Below are positions 1 to 8,106 of a stretch of 64,000 nt of DNA, piece by piece. Positions within the stretch are counted from its first letter, which is position 1; each line of letters starts with the position of its first letter. Origin of the DNA: Bacteroidia bacterium (lineage in GTDB: Bacteria; Bacteroidota; Bacteroidia; CAIKAF01). The position numbers were made by a program, and so were the translations under genes. Where the stretch lies: NCBI GenBank assembly GCA_030427255.1, contig JAUHWY010000006.1:83848-147847 (forward strand). Reading direction: 5' to 3'. The notes beneath the pieces are model-generated. The model was not told the DNA's origin and ran no database searches. It worked only from the letters and a program-made list of their open reading frames with translations.

Positions 1-1
1 T

Positions 2-1702
2 AGTTCGGACAGCTTGCAAAGCGCTGCGGGACTGCCTGCCCGTGTTTTTGACCGTTGGACGCTTACCGAAGCCGGTCTGCCAAAAATCAAAACTCCTGAT
101 GGTAAGGTAGATTTACTTTATGTGGTTTGGAAAAACAACCGTTACCTACATGGAATGAATACCCTAGATCATTCAGGATATGGAGTGACCCCTTTTCGTG
201 GAAAACCATTTGGTCCCTTTGTTGGACTAAATACTGCAGCCTCTTTTAACCAAAGTCAAGGTTTGGGGCATAGCCTACATGTAACCGTTTGCGAACATTT
301 GCATGCGCTCTTTGGCGGAAACAACTGGCATTCGGGCGGTGGAGCCGGAATGCATACCTTTTTTGCTATTCCTGCCAACTATGGCTTAACCGGACAAATG
401 AACAGTCCTATGATTGCTTTTAGTGCCTGGGACCGCTGGATGATGCAATGGAGAAACCCTCAAAAAAAATTCATTACCTCCGCGCTCGACAGCCTCGGGC
501 AAGAAGTCCCCACCGACAACCTACTTGGCGACCAAGGGCCAAACCGCGAAGTGTTTTACCTCAGGAATTTCAGAACCACCGGAGATGCGCTAAGAATTAA
601 ACTACCCCACCTTAACTACCAAAATAAAGGGGATGTAAAAAACCAATACCTCTGGATTGAATACCGACTTTTAGACCATGAATCCGAAGAATACCTTAGC
701 CCAAAACACGATTGCAATTACCGAGAAAACGAGTTTTTCCGGCAAGGAACGCCGGGAGCTTATGCCTACATTCAAGTAGGCAAAGACCAACAAAGGGGAA
801 ACATGGACCTTTACAATGCCCGCCCGGAATTGCCGAATGGCTTAGGTTCCTTTATTTTTCCTTTACCTGCCGACGGACGATGGGATTACCGGTTTAGGCC
901 GGATAAGGAAGCAAAGCCCCATTATGGAGCCTGCTGTTGGAACAACCGCTCCATTCCGGTCGATTATGCCTCCAGCCTCCCAAACCCTTTTACTGGTCTT
1001 CATGATTTATTTATGACCTACGACACCAATGAAGACGGCAGAATCTGGGGGGGAGACCCTGCCCAACCCGGACTTGCTGAATGGATACCCGATACTGTCC
1101 TATGGAATCAAAGAAGTTCCGGCGACAGCCAAGACGCTTTTGGTGCACGAACAGGCTACACTGAACTAAGCCTTTCTACCAACCCCGCACCCGTGCCTGT
1201 TTACACCCATGCCACACACTTCGAAGGGCGATATGCAGGCCCTCCAAATGCCTCCTTCGAAAATAGAATCATTCATTTAAACGGCTTACGCATTCAATTC
1301 TTCGAAGACACCATTGCACAACACATGAAAGTAGTGGTAGAACGAAATGTATACCAAATCAATAATAATGTACGTTGGTGTGGAATCATTCATTTACACC
1401 CAAGACACGATAGCCTTGATCTGCCCTCCTTGTGGGTGCCCAATAAACGAACTCTCCGACTTGCCAAGTCCACTAGCCCCACAATGGCCAGAGCTCCAGG
1501 GAAAAGCACAGATTTAACCGGCCCAACTGAGTTCCACCTCTTGCCCGGAAGCAAGCTTAAAGTGCAACGCAGGGGAAAAATCATTTTGGAAAAAGGAACA
1601 AGGCTGGTACAGCACCCGGGAAGCATCCTAGAAGTACCTGCTGGGCAAAAGAAAAAATGGCTCAAACGCGGTCAATTGGTAATTTTGGAAAGCAACAAAT
1701 GA
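2..1702 (+). CDS. Secreted metallopeptidase-like protein, 5' end outside the window
   Basis: The frame is open to the left edge, so the TTG at 14 in the ORF track is not a trustworthy start and the gene is partial. Around residues 95-115 the pattern CEHLHALFGG...NWHSGG resembles the zinc region of M6/M43-like secreted peptidases of Bacteroidota (HEFGHYLFGGGH type), followed by an SAWDRW segment like the SAWER motif of those enzymes. The first zinc histidine is replaced by cysteine, so activity is doubtful. A later stretch (DTNEDGRIWGGD) looks like a calcium-binding loop. The C-terminus (about 50 residues) is rich in short beta-type repeats and is not a clear T9SS sorting domain. The gene is followed by a lipoprotein gene with ATGA overlap. 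The family call is tentative. Confidence 0.55.
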   Translation, partial: SSDSLQSAAGLPARVFDRWTLTEAGLPKIKTPDGKVDLLYVVWKNNRYLHGMNTLDHSGYGVTPFRGKPFGPFVGLNTAASFNQSQGLGHSLHVTVCEHLHALFGGNNWHSGGGAGMHTFFAIPANYGLTGQMNSPMIAFSAWDRWMMQWRNPQKKFITSALDSLGQEVPTDNLLGDQGPNREVFYLRNFRTTGDALRIKLPHLNYQNKGDVKNQYLWIEYRLLDHESEEYLSPKHDCNYRENEFFRQGTPGAYAYIQVGKDQQRGNMDLYNARPELPNGLGSFIFPLPADGRWDYRFRPDKEAKPHYGACCWNNRSIPVDYASSLPNPFTGLHDLFMTYDTNEDGRIWGGDPAQPGLAEWIPDTVLWNQRSSGDSQDAFGARTGYTELSLSTNPAPVPVYTHATHFEGRYAGPPNASFENRIIHLNGLRIQFFEDTIAQHMKVVVERNVYQINNNVRWCGIIHLHPRHDSLDLPSLWVPNKRTLRLAKSTSPTMARAPGKSTDLTGPTEFHLLPGSKLKVQRRGKIILEKGTRLVQHPGSILEVPAGQKKKWLKRGQLVILESNK

Positions 1703-2148
1703 ACCGCCTTCCACATTTCCTGCGATTATTGTCTATCGCCTTTCTCTTATGTCTCCTAAGCTCCGCTTGCAAAGGAAATCAAAACCGCTATGGTCGCCTC
1801 TCCGAAGGCCAACAAAGTACTGCACCCAAAGGCAATAGTGGAGTTTCGGCTAAAAAACGAAAGGCCATGCAACAGCGTGACTTCTTGGGAGGCGAAAAAG
1901 GCTCCGATAGACGCCAAAGAAAACGCAAGGCTAAAGCCAACCGAGAAACCATGGAGAGCTTCAAATCCCAAAAAGAACAGGAGGAAGCACGCCAAAAGGA
2001 ACAACTCACCCGAAAAGAGCGCCGCCAACTTAAAAAGCTCAAAAAACAACAAAAGCGCAGGCACTTAGACATTCAAGACAAAAAAACACGAAAACGAATG
2101 AAAAAAAACAAACGCGATGCCGAAAAAAGACACAAGAAAAACAGATAA
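1699..2148 (+). CDS. Small, very basic lipoprotein of unknown function
   Basis: The start is placed at ATG 1699, overlapping the upstream stop (ATGA), instead of 1657. It opens with a classic lipoprotein signal: positively charged start, leucine-rich core and lipobox LSSAC with Cys at about residue 24. The mature part of roughly 125 residues is almost entirely Lys/Arg/Glu/Gln and probably forms a charged helix or is disordered (repeated RKERRQLKKLKK-like stretches). Many shadow ORFs on both strands come from this low-complexity composition. No domain is recognised. The overlap suggests co-translation with the upstream gene. Confidence 0.7.
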   Translation: MNRLPHFLRLLSIAFLLCLLSSACKGNQNRYGRLSEGQQSTAPKGNSGVSAKKRKAMQQRDFLGGEKGSDRRQRKRKAKANRETMESFKSQKEQEEARQKEQLTRKERRQLKKLKKQQKRRHLDIQDKKTRKRMKKNKRDAEKRHKKNR

Positions 2149-2413
2149 TAAGCCCTTCTTAACCATGGAGCAAAAGCAACAACCATAAGGGATAAGAGCA
2201 TAGAAAGCAATGGCTCAATGGCATACTTTTGGCCAAAGGCTTTTCCAATATCTGTTAAAATGCAAAAAAAGTGCGGGTTTTGCCATAGTTTTGCCCTGCT
2301 ATCAGCACAGATGCTAAACCATAATTGGACCCGAAGGCAACCCTTGGCTGTTTTTCCCCGTCCTATTTATGAAATTAGCCCCCTGTGCTTGGACGCACGT
2401 GTTGGAGTAAATT

Positions 2414-2776
2414 ATGAAAGCATCGGTCTCTGAATTCAACGCCTTTAGGGCAAAGCAAAACAAACGTTTGCTTGAAAGCGATAACCTGCTTATTAAGCGT
2501 TTGTATAATTTAGACCATCGAGCTTACGAAGCCGGCGCTCTTCCCATCCAAACCAAAGAAATGCTTGGCTTGGCCATGTCCTTAGTACTCCGTTGCGACG
2601 ATTGCGTTAAATACCACTTAGAACAAGCCATGCAGGCCCAAGTCTCCGAAGCCGAAATCCTAGAAGTCTTAGCTTTGGCTCAACTCGTTGGAGGTACCAT
2701 AGTTATTCCCCACGCCCGAAAAGCCATCGAATGGTGGGACTTATTGCATGAATCCCCAAGCAATTCTAAGGCATGA
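2414..2776 (+). CDS. Carboxymuconolactone decarboxylase / AhpD-like protein
   Basis: This 120-residue all-helical protein has the AhpD-type redox motif CDDC at about residues 57-60 followed by KYHLEQA, as in CMD-family proteins (CxxC..H). Family members act as alkylhydroperoxidase-like disulfide reductases or decarboxylases; the exact substrate cannot be told. A GGAG stretch lies about 6 bases before the ATG, one of the few Shine-Dalgarno-like sites in this window. The stop overlaps the next start (ATGA), so it is probably translated together with the DUF5686 gene, although no functional link is obvious. Confidence 0.85.
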   Translation: MKASVSEFNAFRAKQNKRLLESDNLLIKRLYNLDHRAYEAGALPIQTKEMLGLAMSLVLRCDDCVKYHLEQAMQAQVSEAEILEVLALAQLVGGTIVIPHARKAIEWWDLLHESPSNSKA

Positions 2777-5358
2777 GGCATTGGTTTATTTGGCTTTTTA
2801 CTGCGCTACTTGCATGCGCCACAGCTGCAACCGCTCAAGTAACCATCGTTCGAGGGGTCATATACGATGGCGACCCCTCCCAAAACAAAAAAACTCCCTT
2901 GCCTTTTGCCAACGTAATTCTGGAAGGAACCACCATTGGCGATGTAACCAATTTGGATGGGCGATTTGAACTCAAAACCGACCAAAAACCTCAGTTCCTT
3001 CGGGTAAATCTCATGGGCTACCGTGACACGCTAGTCAAAATCCGTCCCGGTACCGTAAACGACGTAAAAATCACCTTGCCTCTTTCGGCCAAAACGCTCG
3101 GAGAATTCGAACTTAAATACAAACGATACCGAAATCCCGCACTTGTCGTTATTGACTCCGTAAAAACCTATCGAAAACAAAACGACCCCTTCCGATTTCC
3201 TAGCGTAGAAGCCGAAGTCTACACCAAAAACCAACTCGACGCCTACAACCTCCCCGAAAAAATGCGCAAATCCAAGCTTGGACGCGTGTTTAAACCCTTT
3301 TACGAACTCTCCTACCAAGACAGTCGCCTAGGAGATACCAACACCTATTACCCCTTTATGCTCATAGAAATGGTGAGCAATGTTTACCGCAAAAAGGGCG
3401 CATCCATTCGAGAAATCATCCATAAATTCGACATTACAGGGGTCGAAAACGATCAGTTTGCGCCCTTCATGAGCGCCACCTTCCAAAACTTCAACTTCTA
3501 CGACGACAACCAGCAAATCCTTGGAAAAAACTTCATCGGCCCATTATCTCCCTTCGGATCGGCTTACTATAAATACATCTTAGAAGATTCCCTCATGATT
3601 GGGGATATGCGCTGCTATCAAATCCGGTTTGAACCCATGGGACTCACCCAACGCGAAATGATTTACGAAGGTCGAATGTGGGTGCACGACGAAACCTGGG
3701 GCGTGCGTAAAGTGGAGCTTCACATGAACCGAACCGCCAACGTGAATTTTATCGCAGGTTTCGAAATCAAACAAGAATTCGACATCGACACCCTTAACGA
3801 CACCTGGATACTCACCAACGATGAAGCACACTTGGACATTAACCCAAAGGACTTTGTAGACTTTTCGCTCAATCTTGCCGAAAAAGACACCAATTACCGA
3901 GTCGTGGTTCACCGATTCCGCTACTTCAAAGATTATGTGTACAACCAACCCGCCTCCGATATTTTTCCCGCTGCAGGCAATGAAGTAGATATGCTTGAAG
4001 AAGTCCGACGCCCCCAAAGCTATTGGGACTCCATTCGCCCACTAAAATTAACACCTCAGGAAGCTGCCATTGACTCTGCCACCGAAGAAGTAAAGAAAAA
4101 TGGATTGTTCCGCTTCGTCTATAAAGTTGGCGACCTCGTTTCATCCGGCTTTTGGAACTTCGGTTACTTTGGCTACGGGCCCCTCTACGAAACTTGGTCT
4201 ATGAACGACATCGAAGGCCATAGAATCAAAATTGGAGGAAGAACCTCCGACAGCCTTTCCAAACGCTTTTATACCGAAGCACACCTCATTTACGGCACAC
4301 GAGACCAAAAATTCAAATGGGACTTTTCCGGCATTTACCACGTCAATAAACGCAAAAACCCCTGGCGCATGTTCGGATGGAAATTTCGGCATGACGTAGA
4401 ACAATTAGGCCTTTCGCGGAACCAATGGCGCCCCGACAACCTGTTAGGCACCTTCCTCCGCAGACGCTCCCTTTCCGATGTTTCCTACATCGACGAGGCT
4501 ACCATGTTTTACGAACACGACTGGTTTACCGGACTTAACTCCAAAATTACCGCCAGCTGGATGCGCGTCTACGATACCGGAACCCTAAGGTTTGGAATAC
4601 TAGACGAAAACAACCAAATCAACAACTTCCTCAGCGATTTTACCCGAGCAGAAATCAAAATTGAAACCGAACTCGCCTACGGACAACAGTGGCTCCGAGG
4701 AAGAGTAAAAAGAAGGGCCATTCGAGGCGAATACCCCGTGGTAAAACTCGAATACACCCTCGGCCTGCCCAACATTTTAGGCAGCGATTATACCTACCAT
4801 GCCGTCCGTTGCTCCATTGCCGACCGCTTTCGTATCCGCCCTCTCGGATACACCGACTGGGAAATCAAAGCCGGTAAAATCTTCGGAACCATCCCCTACC
4901 CGCTCATGGAAATTCACCTCGGCAACGATACCTACATGTACGACCGCTTTGGTTTCAACCTTATGAACTATTTTGAGTTTGTAAGCGACCAATACGCCAC
5001 CGTACGCGTAGAGCATTTCTTCGACGGACTGTTCTTCAACAAAATACCCGGAATCCGAAAGCTGAAATGGCGCGAAACCTTTGGAGCTCGCGCCCTCATC
5101 GGAAGCATAAGCGACGCCAACAAACGCTACATGGCCTTGCCCGAAGGAACCTACGAACTGCGTGACCAGCGCACCGGTAACTTTATTCCTTACGTAGAAA
5201 TTAATGCAGGAATCGAAAATATCTTTAACGTACTTCGCATTGACTTTCACTGGCGCTTAACCCATAGAAACCAACCCGACCCTACCAACCCCGGACAAGA
5301 ACTCTATCCCAACACACCTACCTGGGGAATCACCGGAGAAATTCGCGTAAAGATTTAA
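2773..5358 (+). CDS. DUF5686 family outer-membrane protein with carboxypeptidase-like regulatory domain
   Basis: A signal peptide (to about residue 22, ATAQ) is followed by a CarboxypepD_reg-like beta-sandwich (residues about 23-110; [13 protein letters not shown]...LDGRFEL). The rest, about 750 residues, is rich in aromatic beta strands expected of an outer-membrane barrel, matching the DUF5686 family of Bacteroidota. The same beta-sandwich is found at the N-terminus of SusC-like receptors, but there is no TonB plug here. Function is unknown; an envelope role is inferred. It overlaps the upstream CMD gene by 4 bases and is 5 bases from lptB, so it is likely in one transcript with an LPS-export gene. 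Confidence 0.8.
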   Translation: MRHWFIWLFTALLACATAATAQVTIVRGVIYDGDPSQNKKTPLPFANVILEGTTIGDVTNLDGRFELKTDQKPQFLRVNLMGYRDTLVKIRPGTVNDVKITLPLSAKTLGEFELKYKRYRNPALVVIDSVKTYRKQNDPFRFPSVEAEVYTKNQLDAYNLPEKMRKSKLGRVFKPFYELSYQDSRLGDTNTYYPFMLIEMVSNVYRKKGASIREIIHKFDITGVENDQFAPFMSATFQNFNFYDDNQQILGKNFIGPLSPFGSAYYKYILEDSLMIGDMRCYQIRFEPMGLTQREMIYEGRMWVHDETWGVRKVELHMNRTANVNFIAGFEIKQEFDIDTLNDTWILTNDEAHLDINPKDFVDFSLNLAEKDTNYRVVVHRFRYFKDYVYNQPASDIFPAAGNEVDMLEEVRRPQSYWDSIRPLKLTPQEAAIDSATEEVKKNGLFRFVYKVGDLVSSGFWNFGYFGYGPLYETWSMNDIEGHRIKIGGRTSDSLSKRFYTEAHLIYGTRDQKFKWDFSGIYHVNKRKNPWRMFGWKFRHDVEQLGLSRNQWRPDNLLGTFLRRRSLSDVSYIDEATMFYEHDWFTGLNSKITASWMRVYDTGTLRFGILDENNQINNFLSDFTRAEIKIETELAYGQQWLRGRVKRRAIRGEYPVVKLEYTLGLPNILGSDYTYHAVRCSIADRFRIRPLGYTDWEIKAGKIFGTIPYPLMEIHLGNDTYMYDRFGFNLMNYFEFVSDQYATVRVEHFFDGLFFNKIPGIRKLKWRETFGARALIGSISDANKRYMALPEGTYELRDQRTGNFIPYVEINAGIENIFNVLRIDFHWRLTHRNQPDPTNPGQELYPNTPTWGITGEIRVKI

Positions 5359-5363
5359 TAAGC

Positions 5364-6104
5364 ATGGAATTACGCGCTGAGCATCTCGTCAAACGCTACA
5401 AAAAACGCACCGTGGTCAGCGATGTGTCCATCAGCGTAAACCAAGGCGAAATTGTGGGACTCCTCGGACCCAATGGTGCCGGAAAAACAACCACCTTTTA
5501 CATGGTTACCGGCATGATTCGCCCAAACGAAGGAAATATTTTCCTCGACCAAGAGCGGATTACCGACTTGCCCATGTACAAACGCGCACGCAAAGGTATT
5601 GGATACCTCCCCCAAGAAGCCTCCGTTTTTCGAAAACTCAGCGTCGAAGACAACATCCGCGCCGTCCTAGAACATCTTGGCCTAAGCAAAGAAGAGCAAC
5701 GCAAACGCTGTGAGGAACTTATAGAAGAATTTGGCCTCGATAGAGTCCGCAAAAACAGAGGCGACCTCCTATCCGGTGGCGAAAGACGACGTACCGAAAT
5801 CGCACGTGCATTGGCCGCAAACCCCGGATTCATCCTCCTCGACGAACCCTTCGCCGGCGTAGACCCCATTGCCGTTGAAGACATTCAGTCCATTGTTTAC
5901 GGACTCAAAAAACGAAACATCGGTATCCTAATCACCGATCATAATGTACATGAAACCCTGAGTATTACTGACCGCGCGTACCTTCTATTCGAAGGAAAAA
6001 TCCTTAAATCAGGAGTAGCGGAAGAGCTTGCCGAAGACGAGCAAGTGAGAAAAGTTTACTTAGGCCAACACTTCGAACTTCGACGCCCCAAAACAAGAAG
6101 TTAA
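5364..6104 (+). CDS. lptB: LPS export ABC transporter ATP-binding protein LptB
   Basis: LptB is the cytoplasmic ATPase of the LptB2FGC transporter, which extracts lipopolysaccharide from the inner membrane. Visible motifs are Walker [10 protein letters not shown] (residues about 35-43), Q-loop region, signature LLSGGERRR, Walker [13 protein letters not shown] and the H-loop [10 protein letters not shown]. The 246-residue length matches the family. LptB is distinguished from amino-acid ABC ATPases by the GGERRR signature and the [14 protein letters not shown] segment. The gene lies 5 bases after the DUF5686 gene. A GC-rich repeat follows 11 bases after the stop. Confidence 0.95.
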   Translation: MELRAEHLVKRYKKRTVVSDVSISVNQGEIVGLLGPNGAGKTTTFYMVTGMIRPNEGNIFLDQERITDLPMYKRARKGIGYLPQEASVFRKLSVEDNIRAVLEHLGLSKEEQRKRCEELIEEFGLDRVRKNRGDLLSGGERRRTEIARALAANPGFILLDEPFAGVDPIAVEDIQSIVYGLKKRNIGILITDHNVHETLSITDRAYLLFEGKILKSGVAEELAEDEQVRKVYLGQHFELRRPKTRS

Positions 6105-6115
6105 TTCCTGTTTTT

Positions 6116-6420
6116 CTTTTTGGGGCCTCGCCCATAGCTAAATCATGTTCCAGAGCCGGCCCTAGCTCCGGCCTCCCTCGCCCATGCGTGGCGGCAAATT
6201 GAGTTTGTTAACGGGAGGCCTTTTCAAGTTTTAAACCCTAACCAAAGCGTCAGTGCAAAATGCTTAAGATTTGACCGTAAGGCAAAGGTGCGGCCCGAAT
6301 AGCCTTCCGTTAACAAACTCAAGGCCCTCCGGGGGTTCCGCCTAGCTCCACCTCCTCGGGCACTTGCCGCCAAACGCATGGGCTTCGGGCGGGCCTCCAC
6401 TTGGCCGGGGGCCCATCCTT
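6116..6420. repeat. Dispersed GC-rich intergenic repeat, copy A (with insertion)
   Basis: One of about eight related intergenic elements in this window. It starts with T-rich TTTTTGGGGCC, ends with GGCCGGGGGCCC and contains the family core GGGGGTTCCGCctAGCTcCACCTCCTC (6331-6357). It has no coding potential that can be supported. Copy A differs from the others in carrying a 124-bp palindromic segment (6199-6322). From 6421 to about 6600 nothing is recognised. Confidence 0.75.
6199..6322. repeat. 124-bp nested element with perfect 16-bp inverted ends
   Basis: TTGAGTTTGTTAACGG at 6199-6214 is an exact reverse complement of 6307-6322. The interior is more AT-rich than the surrounding repeat. Outside it, GCCCATGCGTGGCGGCAA (6180-6197) pairs with TTGCCGCCAAACGCATGGGC (6364-6383). 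No clear target duplication flanks the inner ends. It could be a small non-autonomous element inserted in repeat copy A or a cruciform/RNA structure. Confidence 0.6.
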
Positions 6421-6615
6421 CAAAAATTATAAACACTAGTTAAGACCAAAGTCACCCTTAAACACAGGTCTAAACAAAAGGCATAGCTCCAAAGCAAATC
6501 AGGCTGGTTGGAAAAAAAGTCAGAAATAGCCCTAAAGGCCCAAATAAATTCCCTTACGGACTGCCAGCAAACACAAGAGGTTTAGAACTTTCATTTCATT
6601 TTTATTGACAAACCC

Positions 6616-6646
6616 TTGACAATTAGACAATCATGTCCTAATATTG
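6616..6646 (+). promoter_or_regulatory. Predicted promoter for a small RNA
   Basis: TTGAC at 6616 is followed, 20 bases after TTG, by TAATATTG (6639-6646), a 7/8 match to the Bacteroidota -7 box TAnnTTTG. Transcription would begin near 6650-6652. Confidence 0.5.
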
Positions 6647-6651
6647 CCTCT

Positions 6652-6760
6652 GAAAGCTTGAATACTTACTCCGCAAATCAGGGGTGTTCAATGCATTTGT
6701 AGAAAGGAAAAGAACCACAGCTCCTACTTTGGTAGTGGGTTGTGGTTCTTCCTTTTTACT
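6652..6760 (+). ncRNA. Candidate small RNA (about 105 nt)
   Basis: Predicted transcript between a good promoter and a strong intrinsic terminator, with no ORF inside. The 3' half forms the hairpin AGAACCACA/TGTGGTTCT. Downstream lysA has its own -7 box (6868-6875), so this looks like a free-standing RNA and not a lysA leader, although an attenuator cannot be excluded. It lacks the SRP RNA motif. It might belong to a known Bacteroidota sRNA family; I cannot confirm this. Confidence 0.5.
6703..6757 (+). terminator. Intrinsic terminator of the candidate small RNA
   Basis: AAAGGaaAAGAACCACA pairs with TGTGGTTCTTCCTTT, with an inner CTAC/GTAG helix, and is followed by a T run (CCTTTTT). Confidence 0.75.
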
Positions 6761-6867
6761 ACCATCCAAATCCTAGCTAAGCGGGCTGCTCAAATGCTGC
6801 ATTTGGAAAAGAGCGCTTATTTCGGGAAAAATGAGCCCAAACAGACAGCAGAAAGGCGACCAAATGG

Positions 6868-6875
6868 TAATTTTG
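6868..6875 (+). promoter_or_regulatory. -7 box of lysA
   Basis: TAATTTTG is a full match to TAnnTTTG, 13 bases before the lysA ATG. No clear -33 element is seen. Confidence 0.45.
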
Positions 6876-6888
6876 CCAAAAATAAGCC

Positions 6889-8106
6889 ATGCCTTTCACC
6901 TTTGAGTCCCAAACGGAGCTTTGTCTCCAGGCTGTAGAAACTTACGGAAGTCCTTTGTATTTGTACGATGCAGACCGTATGGAGTTTCAATACAAACGAC
7001 TCACCAAGGCCTTTGAAGGCTTGCCTGTTCGATTCAATTATGCGTGCAAAGCGCTCTCTAACCAAGCGATTTTAAAGCTCTTTCATGACCTGGGGGCCGG
7101 CTTGGATACCGTCTCTATTCAGGAGGTGAAACTTGGACTTTTGGCCGGTTTTGAGCCCAAGCAAATCATTTTCACTCCAAATAGCGTAGGTTTTCAAGAG
7201 TTTTTGGAAGCTGTAGAACTGGGAGTTGTCATCAATATCGACAACATTTCCATTCTGGAGCAGTTTGGCGATCGCTTTGGAGCCGATTACCCCATTTCCA
7301 TTCGAATCAATCCACACATTATGGCCGGAGGAAATGCCAACATTTCTACCGGGCATATCGACAGCAAATTTGGCATCTCTATTCACCAAATGCGCCATGT
7401 GGAGCGGGTAGTCCAAAAAACAGGACTGGAAGTGGAGGGACTGCACATGCACACCGGCTCCGATATTCTGGATACCGAAGTCTTTTTGCAGGGCGCTGAT
7501 GTGTTACTCTCTTATGCTGCCTTATTTCCCAACCTTAAATTCGTTGATTTTGGCAGCGGATTCAAAGTGCCTTATCATCCGGAAGATTTGGAAACCGACA
7601 TAGATGCCCTAGCCCAAGGTCTCAAGCAGCGAATGGCAGATTTTTACCGCGACTATGGAAAAGAAGTGGAGCTTTGGTTTGAACCCGGTAAGTTTTTGGT
7701 TAGCGAAGCCGGAAAGTTTCTTTGCCGTGTAAATGTAGTGAAGCATACTACGGCCACTGTGTTTGCCGGCATTGACAGCGGGTTTCACCACCTTATTCGC
7801 CCCATGTTGTACCGAGCCAATCATTTCATTGAAAACCTAAGCCATAGAGAGGGGCCCAAACGAATTTACACCGTGGTTGGTATGATTTGCGAAACCGACA
7901 CCTTCGCTTCGGACATCCCTTTAAACCAAGTGCACGAAGGCGACATCCTCATGTTTTACAATGCCGGTGCATACGGTTTTGAAATGTCCATGAACTACAA
8001 TGCACGCCTCAAGCCTGCAGAAGTTATGATAAAAAACGGCAAGCTTCAACTCATTCGAAAAAGAGAAACGTTCGAAGATTTGCTGAGGAATCAAATCCTT
8101 GCTTAA
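6889..8106 (+). CDS. lysA: Diaminopimelate decarboxylase
   Basis: This enzyme makes L-lysine from meso-diaminopimelate in the cytoplasm. It is a PLP fold-type III enzyme. The cofactor lysine is in NYACKALSN (K54), followed by HMHTGSDI (phosphate-binding region), EPGKFLVSEAG and CETDTFASD, the substrate-site cysteine motif. Final aromatic segment is YGFEMSMNYN, where family members have a YG...SxYN motif. Length of 405 fits. The gene stands alone: repeat and sRNA upstream, and a convergent gene whose stop shares the TTAA at 8103-8106. Other PLP decarboxylases of this fold (ornithine, carboxynorspermidine) are less likely given the motif set. Confidence 0.93.
   Translation: MPFTFESQTELCLQAVETYGSPLYLYDADRMEFQYKRLTKAFEGLPVRFNYACKALSNQAILKLFHDLGAGLDTVSIQEVKLGLLAGFEPKQIIFTPNSVGFQEFLEAVELGVVINIDNISILEQFGDRFGADYPISIRINPHIMAGGNANISTGHIDSKFGISIHQMRHVERVVQKTGLEVEGLHMHTGSDILDTEVFLQGADVLLSYAALFPNLKFVDFGSGFKVPYHPEDLETDIDALAQGLKQRMADFYRDYGKEVELWFEPGKFLVSEAGKFLCRVNVVKHTTATVFAGIDSGFHHLIRPMLYRANHFIENLSHREGPKRIYTVVGMICETDTFASDIPLNQVHEGDILMFYNAGAYGFEMSMNYNARLKPAEVMIKNGKLQLIRKRETFEDLLRNQILA

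Noticed and set aside
1788-2072. Several ORFs on both strands over the basic lipoprotein gene
   Set aside because: They arise from the AAA/AAG-rich composition; only the lipobox-bearing frame is supported.
2218-2433. 71-aa ORF between the lipoprotein and the AhpD-like gene
   Set aside because: No motif, no conserved pattern, and it runs into the start of the real gene; the 2149-2413 interval shows nothing else that I recognise.
6116-6420. Riboswitch or rRNA/tRNA fragment in the GC-rich intergenic DNA
   Set aside because: No match to tRNA or riboswitch landmarks that I can recognise; the shared ends and core fit a dispersed repeat better.
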